64,000 nucleotides of DNA from Desulfobulbus sp. Tol-SR (GTDB lineage: Bacteria; Desulfobacterota; Desulfobulbia; Desulfobulbales; Desulfocapsaceae): NCBI GenBank assembly GCA_000769715.1, contig JROS01000006.1, positions 33,911 through 97,910 of the forward strand. Reading direction: 5' to 3'. Position numbers and translations under genes: made by a program. The notes beneath the pieces were generated by a model. The model was not told where the DNA came from, did no database searches, and worked only from the letters and a program-made list of their open reading frames with translations. Within the stretch, counting starts at the first letter, position 1. Each line of letters opens with the position of its first letter. This document shows, one piece after another, positions 53,972 through 63,281 of this stretch.

Positions 53972-56900
53972 TTACTTCTCTCCCTCCGGTTCCATCGCCT
54001 GGGCGCGTCCTTTGAGGAATTTCCAACTCCGGGTGACATCCTTCTGGGACTGGGCCATCAGGGCGTCGGCCTCTGTCGGATTGACCATCTTCAGGGCGCG
54101 ATAGCGGTTCTCACCGAGGGCATACTCCTCGAAGGTGATCGACGGATCCTTGCTGTCGATGGTCAGCGGGTTCTTGCCCTCGGCATCAAGTGTCGGGTTG
54201 TAGCGGTATAACGGCCAGTGGCCGCAGGCAACCGCCTTTTTCTGCTGCTCCAGGCCCTTGGCCATATTGATGCCGTGGTTGATGCAGTGGGCGTAGGCGA
54301 TGATCAGCGACGGCCCGTCGTAGGCCTCGGCCTCGGTGATGGCCTTGATCGCCTGGGTGGGATTGGCGCCGAGGCTTATTCGGCCGATATAGACATTGCC
54401 GTAGGTTGAGAAGATCATGCCGATATCCTTCTTCGGCAGTTTCTTGCCGCCGGCGGCGAACTGGGCGGTGGCGGCGCGGGGGGTCGATTTCGACATCTGG
54501 CCGCCGGTGTTGGAGTAGACCTCGGTGTCGAGCAGCAGGACGTTGACATTCTCGCCGGAGGCGAGGACGTGGTCGAGTCCGCCGTAGCCGATGTCATAGG
54601 CCCAGCCGTCGCCGCCGATAATCCATACCGATTTCTTGACCAGATAATCGGCGACGTGATACAGCTGGACGGCGATCGGGCTGGTCTTGCCTTCGAGTTT
54701 GGCCTTGAGCTCGGCCACCCGCCGCCGCTGTTCCTCGATCGCGGTCTGGGTCGACTGATCGGCCTGGAGGAGGTCGTCGGCCATCTTTTTGGTGATCAGC
54801 TTGCCGCTCACGGCCTCCTGCAGCAGTTCGGCGGCCTGGGAGGCGAGCTTGTTGACCGAGAAGCGCATGCCCAATCCGAACTCGGCGTTGTCCTCGAACA
54901 GCGAGTTGGACCAGGCCGGCCCGCGTCCGTCGGCCCGTTTGGCGTAAGGGGTGGTGGGGAGATTGCCGCCATAGATCGAGGAGCAGCCGGTGGCGTTGGC
55001 CGCCAGCATCCGGTCGCCGAACAGCTGGGAGACCAGTTTGACATAGGGGGTCTCGCCGCAGCCGGCGCAGGCGCCGGAGAACTCGAAGAGCGGCCGCAGG
55101 AGCTGGCTGCCCTTGATCGAAGCCGGGTTGATCTTGGCTGGATCGATCTCCGGCAGATCGAGGAAATACTTGACATTTTCACGCTCCGTCAGCCGGAGTT
55201 CCTCGGTATTCGGAATCATCTGCAGGGCCTTGGTCTTGGCCGGGCAGACGCTGACACAGAGGGTGCAGCTGCAGCAATCCTCGGTGAAGACCTGGACGAT
55301 GAACTTCGAGCCCTTGAATTCCTTGCCCACCGCATCGGTGGACTTGAGGGCCGCGGGCGGATTCTTCAATTCCGGCACGATCTTCGTGCGGATAGCGGCG
55401 TGCGGGCAGACCAGCGCGCACTGGCCGCACTGGATGCAGTTCTCCGGCAGCCATTGCGGGGTGTGGACGGCGATGTTGCGTTTCTCGTACTGGGTGGTGG
55501 CCGTCGGCCAGGTGCCGTCATCCGGGATCTGCGAGACCTTGAGCAATTCGCCCTTGCCTTCGATGATCTTGGCCGTGACCTCCTTGACGAAATCCGGGGC
55601 GTCGGCGGGGACGGTCGGCGGCAGTTCATGGCCGGTGGCGGTCTTGCCGAGTTTGACCTCGACGATATTCTTGATCGCCTCGTCGACCGCGTTGTAGTTC
55701 ATATTGACGACCTTGTCGCCCTTGTTGCCGTAAGTCTTCTTGATCGCCTTCTTGATCGCGGCGATCGCCTCTTCCTGGGTCAGGATGCCGGAGATCATGA
55801 AAAAGGCGGTCTGCATGATCATGTTGATGCGGGCGCCGAGGCCCAGCGCCTGGCCGAGGGAAACGGCGTCGATGATGTAGAACCTGGCCTTCTTGGCAAT
55901 CAGGTCGCTCTGCACCGTTTTCGGCAGTTTCTTCCAGATATCCTTCGCCCCGAAGCTGGTGGTGAGGAGGAAGGTGCCGCCGTCCTCGAGGTTGCGGAGC
56001 ATGTCGTACTGGTCGAGGAAGGTGAAGTTGTGGCAGGCGATGAAGTTGGCCTTGTTGATCAGGTAGGGGGCGACGACCGGGTTCTTGCCGAAACGGAGGT
56101 GGCTGGTGGTGATCGAGCCCGACTTTTTCGAGTCGTAGACGAAATAACCCTGGGCCGAGTTGTCGGTCTCGGTGCCGATGATCTTGATCGTGTTCTTGTT
56201 GGCGCCGACGGTGCCGTCCGAACCGAGGCCGTAGAACATCGCCCGGTAAACGTCCTTGCCCTCGATGTCGAAGGAGCGGTCGTAATCGAGGCTGGCGAAG
56301 GTGACATCGTCGTTGGGGCCGACGCAGAACTTGTTCTTCGGGACCATTGTCACCATGTTGTCGAATACCGCCTTGACCATCGCCGGGGTGAACTCGGCCG
56401 AGCCGAGGCCGTAGCGGCCGGACAGGATGATCGGTGGAATGGTGGTGCCGTTGGCCTCGATGGCCTCGCCGACGGCGGCGCGGACATCGAGGTAGAGCGG
56501 CTCGCCGATCGCTCCCGGCTCCTTGGTGCGGTCGAGGACGGTGATCCGTTCGACGGTCGGCGGCAGGGCGTTGACCATGGCGCGGCCGTCGAAGGGGCGG
56601 TACAGGCGGACGATCACCAGGCCGACCTTCTGTCCCTGGGACACCAGGTAATCGACGGTCGAGGCGACGGTCTCGCAGCCCGAACCCATCATGACGACGA
56701 CGTTCTCGGCGTCCGGGGCGCCATGGTAGTCGAAAAGATGATACTGACGGCCGGTCAGCCCGGCCAGCTTGTCCATCGTTTCCTGTATGATCGCCGGCAC
56801 GGCGTTGTAGTATTTGTTGACGGTCTCGCGGCCGGTGAAGTAGACATCGGGATTCTGGGCGGTGCCGCGGATCATTGGCCGGTCGGGAGACAGCGCCCGC

Positions 56901-57514
56901 TTGCGGTGGGCGATGACCAGGTCGTCATCGATGACGGCGCGCATGTCGTCGTAGGTCAGCTCCTCCACCTTCTGGATCTCATGCGAGGTCCGGAAGCCGT
57001 CGAAGAAATGCATGAAAGGGATGCGCGATTTGAGCGAGGCCTGGGTGGAGATCAGGGCCATGTCCATGCATTCCTGGACGTTCTGGGCGCAGAGCATGCC
57101 CCAGCCGGTCTGGCGGGCGGCGTAGACGTCAGCATGGTCGCCGAAGATCGACAGCCCCTGGGCGGCCAGCGACCGGGCGGTGATGTGGAAGACCGTCGGT
57201 GTCAACTCGCCGGCAATCTTGTACATGTTGGGGATCATCAGCAGGAGGCCCTGCGAGGCGGTGAAGGTCGTGCAGAGGGAACCGGTGGTCAGCGAGCCGT
57301 GCAGTGCCCCGGCCACCCCGCCTTCGGACTGCATCTGGGTGACGACCGGAATGGAGTTCCATATGTTCTTCTGCTTGACGGCCGCTTTCGAGTCCGCTTC
57401 GGCCGCCATCGGCGAGGATGGCGTAATGGGGTAGATGGTGATGACTTCGCTGGTGGCATAGGCGACATGGGTGCAGGCCTGGTTGCCGTCGATGGTGACC
57501 ATTCTTCTCGACAT
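53972..57514 (-). CDS. por: Pyruvate:ferredoxin (flavodoxin) oxidoreductase, single-chain
   Basis: A 1,180-residue enzyme that oxidises pyruvate and CoA to acetyl-CoA and CO2 while reducing ferredoxin, central to anaerobic energy metabolism. Domain order is as in NifJ/Por: alpha (TIDGNQACTHVAYATSEV, TIYPITPSSPMAE), domain II, gamma domain (GLGSDGTVGANKNTIKIIG), two 4Fe-4S sites (CIQCGQCALVCPHAAI and CCSCTLCVSVCPAKT), and the TPP-binding beta domain (CAGCGETPYVKL, GGDGWAYDIGYGGLDHVL, LLDTEVYSNTGGQMSKSTPR). The ATG at 57514 has AGAGGAG nine bases before it. A promoter with a palindrome over its -35 box and a 175-base leader lie upstream. Confidence 0.97.
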   Translation of the reverse strand: MSRRMVTIDGNQACTHVAYATSEVITIYPITPSSPMAAEADSKAAVKQKNIWNSIPVVTQMQSEGGVAGALHGSLTTGSLCTTFTASQGLLLMIPNMYKIAGELTPTVFHITARSLAAQGLSIFGDHADVYAARQTGWGMLCAQNVQECMDMALISTQASLKSRIPFMHFFDGFRTSHEIQKVEELTYDDMRAVIDDDLVIAHRKRALSPDRPMIRGTAQNPDVYFTGRETVNKYYNAVPAIIQETMDKLAGLTGRQYHLFDYHGAPDAENVVVMMGSGCETVASTVDYLVSQGQKVGLVIVRLYRPFDGRAMVNALPPTVERITVLDRTKEPGAIGEPLYLDVRAAVGEAIEANGTTIPPIILSGRYGLGSAEFTPAMVKAVFDNMVTMVPKNKFCVGPNDDVTFASLDYDRSFDIEGKDVYRAMFYGLGSDGTVGANKNTIKIIGTETDNSAQGYFVYDSKKSGSITTSHLRFGKNPVVAPYLINKANFIACHNFTFLDQYDMLRNLEDGGTFLLTTSFGAKDIWKKLPKTVQSDLIAKKARFYIIDAVSLGQALGLGARINMIMQTAFFMISGILTQEEAIAAIKKAIKKTYGNKGDKVVNMNYNAVDEAIKNIVEVKLGKTATGHELPPTVPADAPDFVKEVTAKIIEGKGELLKVSQIPDDGTWPTATTQYEKRNIAVHTPQWLPENCIQCGQCALVCPHAAIRTKIVPELKNPPAALKSTDAVGKEFKGSKFIVQVFTEDCCSCTLCVSVCPAKTKALQMIPNTEELRLTERENVKYFLDLPEIDPAKINPASIKGSQLLRPLFEFSGACAGCGETPYVKLVSQLFGDRMLAANATGCSSIYGGNLPTTPYAKRADGRGPAWSNSLFEDNAEFGLGMRFSVNKLASQAAELLQEAVSGKLITKKMADDLLQADQSTQTAIEEQRRRVAELKAKLEGKTSPIAVQLYHVADYLVKKSVWIIGGDGWAYDIGYGGLDHVLASGENVNVLLLDTEVYSNTGGQMSKSTPRAATAQFAAGGKKLPKKDIGMIFSTYGNVYIGRISLGANPTQAIKAITEAEAYDGPSLIIAYAHCINHGINMAKGLEQQKKAVACGHWPLYRYNPTLDAEGKNPLTIDSKDPSITFEEYALGENRYRALKMVNPTEADALMAQSQKDVTRSWKFLKGRAQAMEPEGEK

Positions 57515-57621
57515 GAGCTGTTCTCCTCTGTAGGAACGGGATGCGCTGCCCGTGCAGCGCGTTTTGAATGAATGATGCTGTCGATGTACAACTGATGGAA
57601 ATGCCTCACCCGTTTACAGAA

Positions 57622-57646
57622 ATTCCCGCCGTACGACGGCGGGAAT
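57622..57646 (-). other. Perfect hairpin in the por leader
   Basis: ATTCCCGCCGT (57622-57632) and ACGGCGGGAAT (57636-57646) form an 11-base perfect stem with a three-base loop. It lies about 45-65 bases downstream of the predicted por transcription start and 108 bases before the ATG. It could stabilise the message or be part of attenuation; no T-run follows on the minus strand. Confidence 0.6.
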
Positions 57647-57695
57647 CGGGATCCGGCATTCAACGAAAGATCGCATAGTCTTCGTCAAATGATAT

Positions 57696-57734
57696 ATTAT
57701 AGAGCCTGTCAAGGCCAATTACAATAACTGTAAT
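57696..57734 (-). promoter_or_regulatory. por promoter with an overlapping palindromic operator
   Basis: Read on the minus strand, TTGTAA (57724-57719) is followed by a 17-base spacer and a perfect TATAAT (57701-57696). The inverted repeat ATTACA-N5-TGTAAT (57718-57734) covers the -35 box, the place for a repressor. The half-site does not match the Rex (TTGTGAA) or FNR (TTGAT) words, so the regulator is unknown. The other 390 bases between por and pabBC show no gene. Confidence 0.6.
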
Positions 57735-57906
57735 ATTGAAGATAAAGCTAAACATACTAGATCATTTCTCGATGCTTCGCAATCATTAACATGGATGATG
57801 ATGTATATAAAAAAATTGAATGCATTGTTTGCAGCCGCAGCCTGTCCCGGCCGACGTTGGCGGTGGACGGGACAGGCGATATGAGCCGGGGCAGAGGGTT
57901 GTGGAT

Positions 57907-59832
57907 ATGAAAAGTCTTGCATGGGGGGATCTCGAGGGAGTGTTTGGATTTCTCTCGGACCATAAGGATTTTGTCTTCCTCGATACATCCCGTCCGGACC
58001 GGGAGAACCATACATCCTTGCTGTTCACCGAGCCGGTGGCCCGTCTGCGCTGCCACCGGGGAGAGGATGCGGGCAAATTCCTGCGGACCGCCGAGGATTG
58101 GCTCGGGCAGGGGTTGTGGCTGGCCGGCTGGTTCGATTACGATTTCGGCGGCCTGCTCGAGGAAAGGCTCGCCTTCGACCGGGGGGCAGCCGACGCTCCC
58201 GCCGCCCTCGCCGACCTTGGCGTGTACCGCCAACCATACATCTACGATCACGCCACCGGCACCGGTGATCTGCCGGCCGCACCCTGCGGTGCCTCCGTCC
58301 CGGGCTGGCGGATCGACGGCCTGCAGCCGAACGTCGGCCACGCTGAATATCTCCGGGCTATCCGGCGGCTGCGCGACTACATCGCCGCCGGCGACACCTA
58401 CCAGGTCAACTACACCCTCAAGCTGCTGTTCGCCTGGAGCGGTTCGGTCGAGGCCTTGTACCGCGATCTCCGCCACAACCAGACCGTTCCCTTCGGGGCC
58501 TGTATCCGCCGGGACGAGGAGCGGATCCTGTCGTTTTCGCCGGAGCTGTTCTTCCGCCGCGACGGCCGGGAGCTGACGGTCCGGCCGATGAAGGGGACCT
58601 CCCGCCGGGGCCGGACCGCGGCCGAGGACCGGGATCTGCGCCACGGTCTGGCCCGGGACCCGAAAAACCGGAGCGAAAACGTGATGATCGTCGACCTGCT
58701 GCGCAACGATCTGGCCAGGCTGATGCATCGCCTCGGCGGCGGCAATGTCCGGGTTTCGTCCCTGTTCGATGTTGAGACCTACGAAAGCCTGCTGCAGATG
58801 ACCTCGACCGTCAAGGCCCGCCCCGACGGGGAGGAGGCCGGTGCCGATTTCCATCTCTACGAGCTCTTTCATGCCCTTTTCCCCTGCGGCTCGGTGACCG
58901 GGGCGCCGAAGATCCGGACCATGGAGATCATCAACGAACTGGAGAGGGAGCGGCGGGGCGTCTATACCGGGGCCATCGGCTATCTCGCCCCCGACGGCAC
59001 CGCGGTCTTCAGCGTCCCGATCCGGACGGTGGTCCTGCGCGGCGGTCGCGGCGAGATGGGGATCGGCTCCGGGATCATCATCGATTCCGACCCCGAGCAG
59101 GAATGGCAGGAATGCCTGCTCAAAGGCCGGTTCCTCAGCCACTGCCGCCCGGGATTCGAACTGTTGACGACGATGCTGTGGCAGCCAGGTTCGGGATACT
59201 GGTGCCTTGACCGGCATCTGGCGCGACTGAGGAGATCGGCGGCGGAGATGTGCTTTTCCCGGCCGGAGGCCGAGCTCCGGCAGCGGCTGGAGCGGCAGGC
59301 CGCCGCCTTTGCCGGCCAGTGCATGCGGGTGCGCCTGACCCTGGCCAAGGACGGGGCGATTGGAATCGCCGCCGTACCCTGCGACGCCCCGACGCTGCTC
59401 CGCCTGCCGGCCCGCCCGGAGCCGGCCGCCGCCGGTCTGGCCGAGATCGAATTCTCCCCGCAGGCGATCGATGGCGATTCGCCCTGGCTGCGGCACAAGA
59501 CGACCTGTCGGGACCTGTACGACCGGGAGTTCAAAGCGGGGCGGGAGCGGGGGCTGTTCGATCTGCTGTTCGTCAACCGGCAGGGCGAGGTGACCGAGGG
59601 CTGCATCAGCAACGTCGTCATCTATGGCGACGGCCGCTACCGCACGCCGCCGCTGGCCTGCGGTCTGCTGCCCGGGGTGATGCGCGAACAGCTGCTCCAG
59701 GATCGGGAGCGGCCGGTCGTCGAGTCGGTCCTGACGCCGGCCGATGTGGCGGCCGCCGAGGCGGTCTACCTCTGCAATGCGGTGCGCGGGCTGGTGCGGG
59801 TGACGCTGCGGCGGGCGGCAGGGGTGTCTTGA
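57907..59832 (+). CDS. pabBC: Aminodeoxychorismate synthase component I / aminodeoxychorismate lyase fusion (PabB-PabC)
   Basis: A 641-residue bifunctional protein of p-aminobenzoate (folate) synthesis. Residues about 1-420 are the chorismate-binding PabB: GDTYQVNYTLKL, FSPELFF, RPMKGTSRRG, VDLLRNDLARL, CGSVTGAPKIRTMEII and GIGSGIIIDSDPEQEW. Residues about 430-641 are a class IV aminotransferase-fold lyase (PabC): the PLP lysine lies in LRHKTTCRDLYD, followed by LLFVNRQGEVTEGCISNV. Fused PabBC proteins are common. The ATG at 57907 is chosen by homology. It is convergent with the next gene. Confidence 0.93.
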   Translation: MKSLAWGDLEGVFGFLSDHKDFVFLDTSRPDRENHTSLLFTEPVARLRCHRGEDAGKFLRTAEDWLGQGLWLAGWFDYDFGGLLEERLAFDRGAADAPAALADLGVYRQPYIYDHATGTGDLPAAPCGASVPGWRIDGLQPNVGHAEYLRAIRRLRDYIAAGDTYQVNYTLKLLFAWSGSVEALYRDLRHNQTVPFGACIRRDEERILSFSPELFFRRDGRELTVRPMKGTSRRGRTAAEDRDLRHGLARDPKNRSENVMIVDLLRNDLARLMHRLGGGNVRVSSLFDVETYESLLQMTSTVKARPDGEEAGADFHLYELFHALFPCGSVTGAPKIRTMEIINELERERRGVYTGAIGYLAPDGTAVFSVPIRTVVLRGGRGEMGIGSGIIIDSDPEQEWQECLLKGRFLSHCRPGFELLTTMLWQPGSGYWCLDRHLARLRRSAAEMCFSRPEAELRQRLERQAAAFAGQCMRVRLTLAKDGAIGIAAVPCDAPTLLRLPARPEPAAAGLAEIEFSPQAIDGDSPWLRHKTTCRDLYDREFKAGRERGLFDLLFVNRQGEVTEGCISNVVIYGDGRYRTPPLACGLLPGVMREQLLQDRERPVVESVLTPADVAAAEAVYLCNAVRGLVRVTLRRAAGVS

Positions 59833-59844
59833 CCGCCGGGCCGG

Positions 59845-60360
59845 CTAATGCACCATCCCCGGTCCCGGAGCGGCGTCCATCGGCATGGGGGGGATGATCA
59901 GGTTGTGCTGGCGGCCCAGTTCGCGCACCATGGTCATGAAGGTCGAAGGGAGCGGGATGTCGCGGTCGCGGACCAGGATGCCGAGGGCATCGGCCCGGGC
60001 CAGGACGGAGGCGTCGTCACCGAGCCCCTCCTGGCTGTCGCAGAGGGCCTGGACCCGCAGGGCATCGGTGATCGGGGCGCGGAGACCGGGGTTTTCCGTG
60101 CTGATGCCGAGGAGTTCCTGTTCGATGGTGCCCCAGTGTTCCTGGCGGAACCGGACGAACTGCTCCTCCGGGTTGGGGGTGCCGAACAGCTCGTTGGTGA
60201 TGGTCCCCGCCAGCCGCGACAGGTGGGCGGGATCACTCTCCGGCCGTTTGCGGGCGAGCTGGGCGCGGATCTCCTTGAAGACAATCATCTGGATGACGCT
60301 GAGCCCTTCGCGGAGGGCCGGGAGGAGCTGGGATTTGATTGCGGCTTTGTCGTTGGTCAT
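59845..60360 (-). CDS. Conserved-looking protein, unknown function
   Basis: A 171-residue acidic, mainly helical protein without signal peptide or membrane span. It opens AAIKSQLLPALREGLSVIQM and ends with a Pro/Met-rich tail (IIPPMPMDAAPGPGM). I recognise no domain or catalytic motif. The ATG lies four bases after the stop of the DUF493 gene and no ribosome-binding site is visible, so it is probably translated by coupling to that gene. Codon use is like its neighbours, supporting a real gene. Confidence 0.65.
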   Translation of the reverse strand: MTNDKAAIKSQLLPALREGLSVIQMIVFKEIRAQLARKRPESDPAHLSRLAGTITNELFGTPNPEEQFVRFRQEHWGTIEQELLGISTENPGLRAPITDALRVQALCDSQEGLGDDASVLARADALGILVRDRDIPLPSTFMTMVRELGRQHNLIIPPMPMDAAPGPGMVH

Positions 60361-60364
60361 GGCG

Positions 60365-60625
60365 TTACAGGAGGATCTTGACTGCAGGATGGCTTTTCAG
60401 GCGGTCGAAGATTGTCAGTCGGGTCTCCTCGTCCCCGACCTCGATGGTGGCTTCGAGGCTGTGGTATCTTCCCCCCCGGCTCGACCGGCTGACCGAGATC
60501 TGCACCGGGTGCGGGGCACAGGCCAGGATAATGGCCTGCTGCAGGAGATCGGCTTCTTCGCCGATGACCTTGTAGCTCCAGATGCAGGGGTAGACGATTT
60601 CCGGCCGGCGGTGTTGATGGTCCAT
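60365..60625 (-). CDS. DUF493 (YbeD-like) family protein
   Basis: An 86-residue protein of the DUF493 family, related to E. coli YbeD, an ACT-like fold. The family pattern is visible: IVYPCIWSYKVIGEEADLL, a middle VQISVSRSSRGGRYHSLEATIEV in two strands and the end FDRLKSHPAVKILL. Function is unknown. It is followed four bases later by the uncharacterised 171-residue gene on the same strand. Confidence 0.85.
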   Translation of the reverse strand: MDHQHRRPEIVYPCIWSYKVIGEEADLLQQAIILACAPHPVQISVSRSSRGGRYHSLEATIEVGDEETRLTIFDRLKSHPAVKILL

Positions 60626-60862
60626 GAACAGGTGTCGGGGGTGGAGATGGCGGTTGTTGGAATCGGCATCAAGTAATACTGATTTGTCCGCCAGGAGTCA
60701 AGGGAAAGGGAGCGGAAACGCGCTGCCGCCGGTGGCGGATGAACGTCTGACAACGGCGGATTGAGCTTGTCATCGCCGTGACGGCACGATACTGTGGTAA
60801 CGACAGACGGTGATCGACGATGGCCCCGGACAACGGCGCGGTGCAGCAGGGGAAGACGGTAT

Positions 60863-62839
60863 ATGGCACGGCAGGACAGGAATGGGCACAGGATGACGAG
60901 CGACGAACAATACCGGCGGACATCGCCGGACGATGGGCTCGACGCGCCGGTCATGAGCGGCCGGGAACGGCGGCTGCTCGACGCGGTCGCCGCCCCGTGT
61001 GTCGTCACCGACCTGCGGGGCAGGTATGTGCACGGCAACCCCGGTTTTCATCGCCTGGTCGGGCAGGATGCGGCGGCGATGGCCGGCCGGACGCTCTCCG
61101 ACTGCCTCTCCGCCGACGTGGCCGAAGCCCTCCGTCTGGTCGATCGAGAGTCGTTGGCGGGAAACACGAGCCAATCATGTGACGGCAGCGTCGTCACCGC
61201 GTCGGGAGCGACCAAGTCGGTCCGCTGCGACCGAACCCTGCTCCGGGATGACAACGGGGCTCCTTCGGCGATGATGACCACGCTGGTCGACCTCTCCGAT
61301 CTGCAGGCGGCGCAAACGGCGCAGGCTGCCGCCGAATTGCAGCGTGAGGCGATCAATCAGGGCTTTCCCGGCATCCTCGGCTATTTCGACCGTAATCTGC
61401 AGGCGGTCTGGGTGAACGACGGCATCCGCAGGTTCTGCGCCGATCCGCTCGGCCGGAGTTGCCGGGAGATCTTCTGCCGCCGCCGGACCTCCTGTGATCA
61501 TGCCTGTGCCATCTGGCGGGCGATGCAGTCGGGAAAGATCGAGAAGCGCGTCAAATGCGTCGAGCTTTCGAACGAGGAAGGGGAGGAGCAGGTCTATGAC
61601 GTCACCGGCGTCCCGGTGGTGCTGGCGTCCGGGGCGATCGACGGCGTCGTCATGATGGCCAGGGATGTCTCGGAGCGCCATCGGCTTGAAAAACAGCTTC
61701 GCCATACCCAGAAGATGGAGGCGATCGGGACCCTGGCGGGAGGGATCGCCCACGACTTCAACAACGTGCTCACCCCGATCATGGGGTATTCCGAGATCGT
61801 GCGTCTGAAGATGCGGCGGGACGGCTACCCCGACCAGACCGTCAGCGACTATATCGACGAGATCCTCAAGGCGGCGAGGCGGGCCAAGAGCCTCGTCGAG
61901 CAGATCCTGACCTTTTCCCGCAGCCACGAAAAAAAGGAGATCCTGCAGCACATCCATCCGATCGTCAAGGAGGTGATGAAGCTGATGCGCGTCACCCTGC
62001 CGGCCACCATCCAGATCAAGGAGGAGATCGACGAGCATTGCGGTCTCGTCTCGGTCGATCCGGTGCAGATCCACCAGGTCCTGATCAATCTCTGCACCAA
62101 CAGCGCCCACGCCATGGCCGGCCGGCGCGGCACGATGACGGTGCGGCTGGCGAAGGCCGGCCGGGACGAGGACGGGATGGAATGGGTTGAGCTGAGTGTC
62201 GCCGATACCGGTTGCGGCATCGAGGCCGAGATGCTGGACCGGATCTTCGAGCCGTATTTCACGACCAAGGAGAAGAGCCGGGGGACCGGGATGGGACTGG
62301 CGATGGTGCATGGCATCATCACCCGTCAGGGCGGGCGGATCACCGTCGAGAGCCAGATCGGCGTCGGCACCGTCTTCCGGGTCCTGCTGCCCATCTCGCG
62401 TGAGCCGACCCAGCTGGAACAGATCATCTCGATGACGGAGATCATGCAGGGGGAGGGACGCATCCTGCTGGTCGACGACGAGGAACAGGTGGTCGATGTG
62501 ACCGGGCAGATGCTGCGCAGCCTCGGTTACGAGGTCGTCGGCATGACCTCGGCCACCGAGGCGCTGAGTCTGTTCTCCAAGGGGGAACGTGAGTTCGATC
62601 TGCTGATCACCGATCTGACCATGCCCGATCTGACCGGCATCGAGTTGACCGCCCGGTTCAGGTCGCTCCGCCCCGATCTCCCCGTCGTCCTCTTTACCGG
62701 TTACTCAGAGCAATTTTCGCGGCAATTGGCGGATCAGGCCGGAATTCTCGATTACTGCACCAAACCGCTGACGCTGCGGCAGCTGGCGTCGGTGGTGCAC
62801 CGGGTCCTCCGCCGGGCCGACGTTGCCGGCCGGGGTTGA
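60863..62839 (+). CDS. Soluble hybrid histidine kinase, PAS-PAS-kinase-receiver
   Basis: A 658-residue kinase without membrane helices. Two PAS domains come first: one at about 25-120 (VVTDLRGRYVHGNPGF), one at about 150-270 that carries a cysteine cluster (CREIFCRRRTSCDHAC), which could be a metal, haem or redox site. The H box is TLAGGIAHDFNNVLTPIMGYSEI, the N box LINLCTNSAHAM, and the ATP site ADTGCGIE and SRGTGMGLAMVHGII. A receiver domain closes it, with LLVDDEEQ and phospho-accepting Asp in LLITDLTMPDL. The ATG at 60863 has AGGGGAAG before it. No cognate phosphotransfer or DNA-binding partner is adjacent. Confidence 0.93.
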   Translation: MARQDRNGHRMTSDEQYRRTSPDDGLDAPVMSGRERRLLDAVAAPCVVTDLRGRYVHGNPGFHRLVGQDAAAMAGRTLSDCLSADVAEALRLVDRESLAGNTSQSCDGSVVTASGATKSVRCDRTLLRDDNGAPSAMMTTLVDLSDLQAAQTAQAAAELQREAINQGFPGILGYFDRNLQAVWVNDGIRRFCADPLGRSCREIFCRRRTSCDHACAIWRAMQSGKIEKRVKCVELSNEEGEEQVYDVTGVPVVLASGAIDGVVMMARDVSERHRLEKQLRHTQKMEAIGTLAGGIAHDFNNVLTPIMGYSEIVRLKMRRDGYPDQTVSDYIDEILKAARRAKSLVEQILTFSRSHEKKEILQHIHPIVKEVMKLMRVTLPATIQIKEEIDEHCGLVSVDPVQIHQVLINLCTNSAHAMAGRRGTMTVRLAKAGRDEDGMEWVELSVADTGCGIEAEMLDRIFEPYFTTKEKSRGTGMGLAMVHGIITRQGGRITVESQIGVGTVFRVLLPISREPTQLEQIISMTEIMQGEGRILLVDDEEQVVDVTGQMLRSLGYEVVGMTSATEALSLFSKGEREFDLLITDLTMPDLTGIELTARFRSLRPDLPVVLFTGYSEQFSRQLADQAGILDYCTKPLTLRQLASVVHRVLRRADVAGRG

Positions 62840-62856
62840 GCGCAGCCGGTCCCGTC

Positions 62857-63276
62857 TCACCGCCCGTCATCCTGATCGCGACGGCCGTTGATCAGGCTGA
62901 TCTGATCGTTCAGTGTCCAGAGGTCATAGATCCAGCCGATGCCGAAGAGCCCGGCGGTGCACAGATAGAGCAGTCCCGTCAGCCACTTGCCCATGTACAT
63001 CCGGTGGATGCCGAGCAGGCCGACGAAGGCCAGCAGCAGCCAGGCGACATTGAAGTCGACCGCGCCCTCGTTGAAGCGGATGTCGGCTTCCTCGTTCATC
63101 TTCGGGATCAGGAAGAGATCGACGATCCAGCCGATGAACAGCAGGCCGAGGGTGAAGAAGTAGATCGTGCCGGAGATCTGCCGGCCGTAGTAGAACCGGT
63201 GGGCGCCGAGAAAACCGACGAGCCAGAGCAGATAGCCGACGACGATCGAATGGGTGGGGGAATTGTCCGTCCGCAT
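62857..63276 (-). CDS. Tandem TM2-domain membrane protein
   Basis: A 139-residue protein with two TM2 units. The first has YLLWLVGFLGAHRFYYGR and LFIGWIVDLFLIP; the second AWLLLAFVGLLGIHRMYMGKW and FGIGWIYDLWTL. Each unit is a helix pair joined by the G-x-H-R-F/M-Y-x-G turn. The family has no defined role in bacteria. Its ATG is five bases after the stop of the nagZ-like gene, so both are on one transcript. Confidence 0.9.
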   Translation of the reverse strand: MRTDNSPTHSIVVGYLLWLVGFLGAHRFYYGRQISGTIYFFTLGLLFIGWIVDLFLIPKMNEEADIRFNEGAVDFNVAWLLLAFVGLLGIHRMYMGKWLTGLLYLCTAGLFGIGWIYDLWTLNDQISLINGRRDQDDGR

Positions 63277-63281
63277 GTTCC

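Noticed and set aside
54569..57571. A 1,000-codon open frame on the plus strand opposite por
   Set aside because: It lies exactly antisense to a gene with complete PFOR motifs; long antisense frames are expected in GC-rich codons, and its translation is low-complexity Asp/Gly/Val/Leu.
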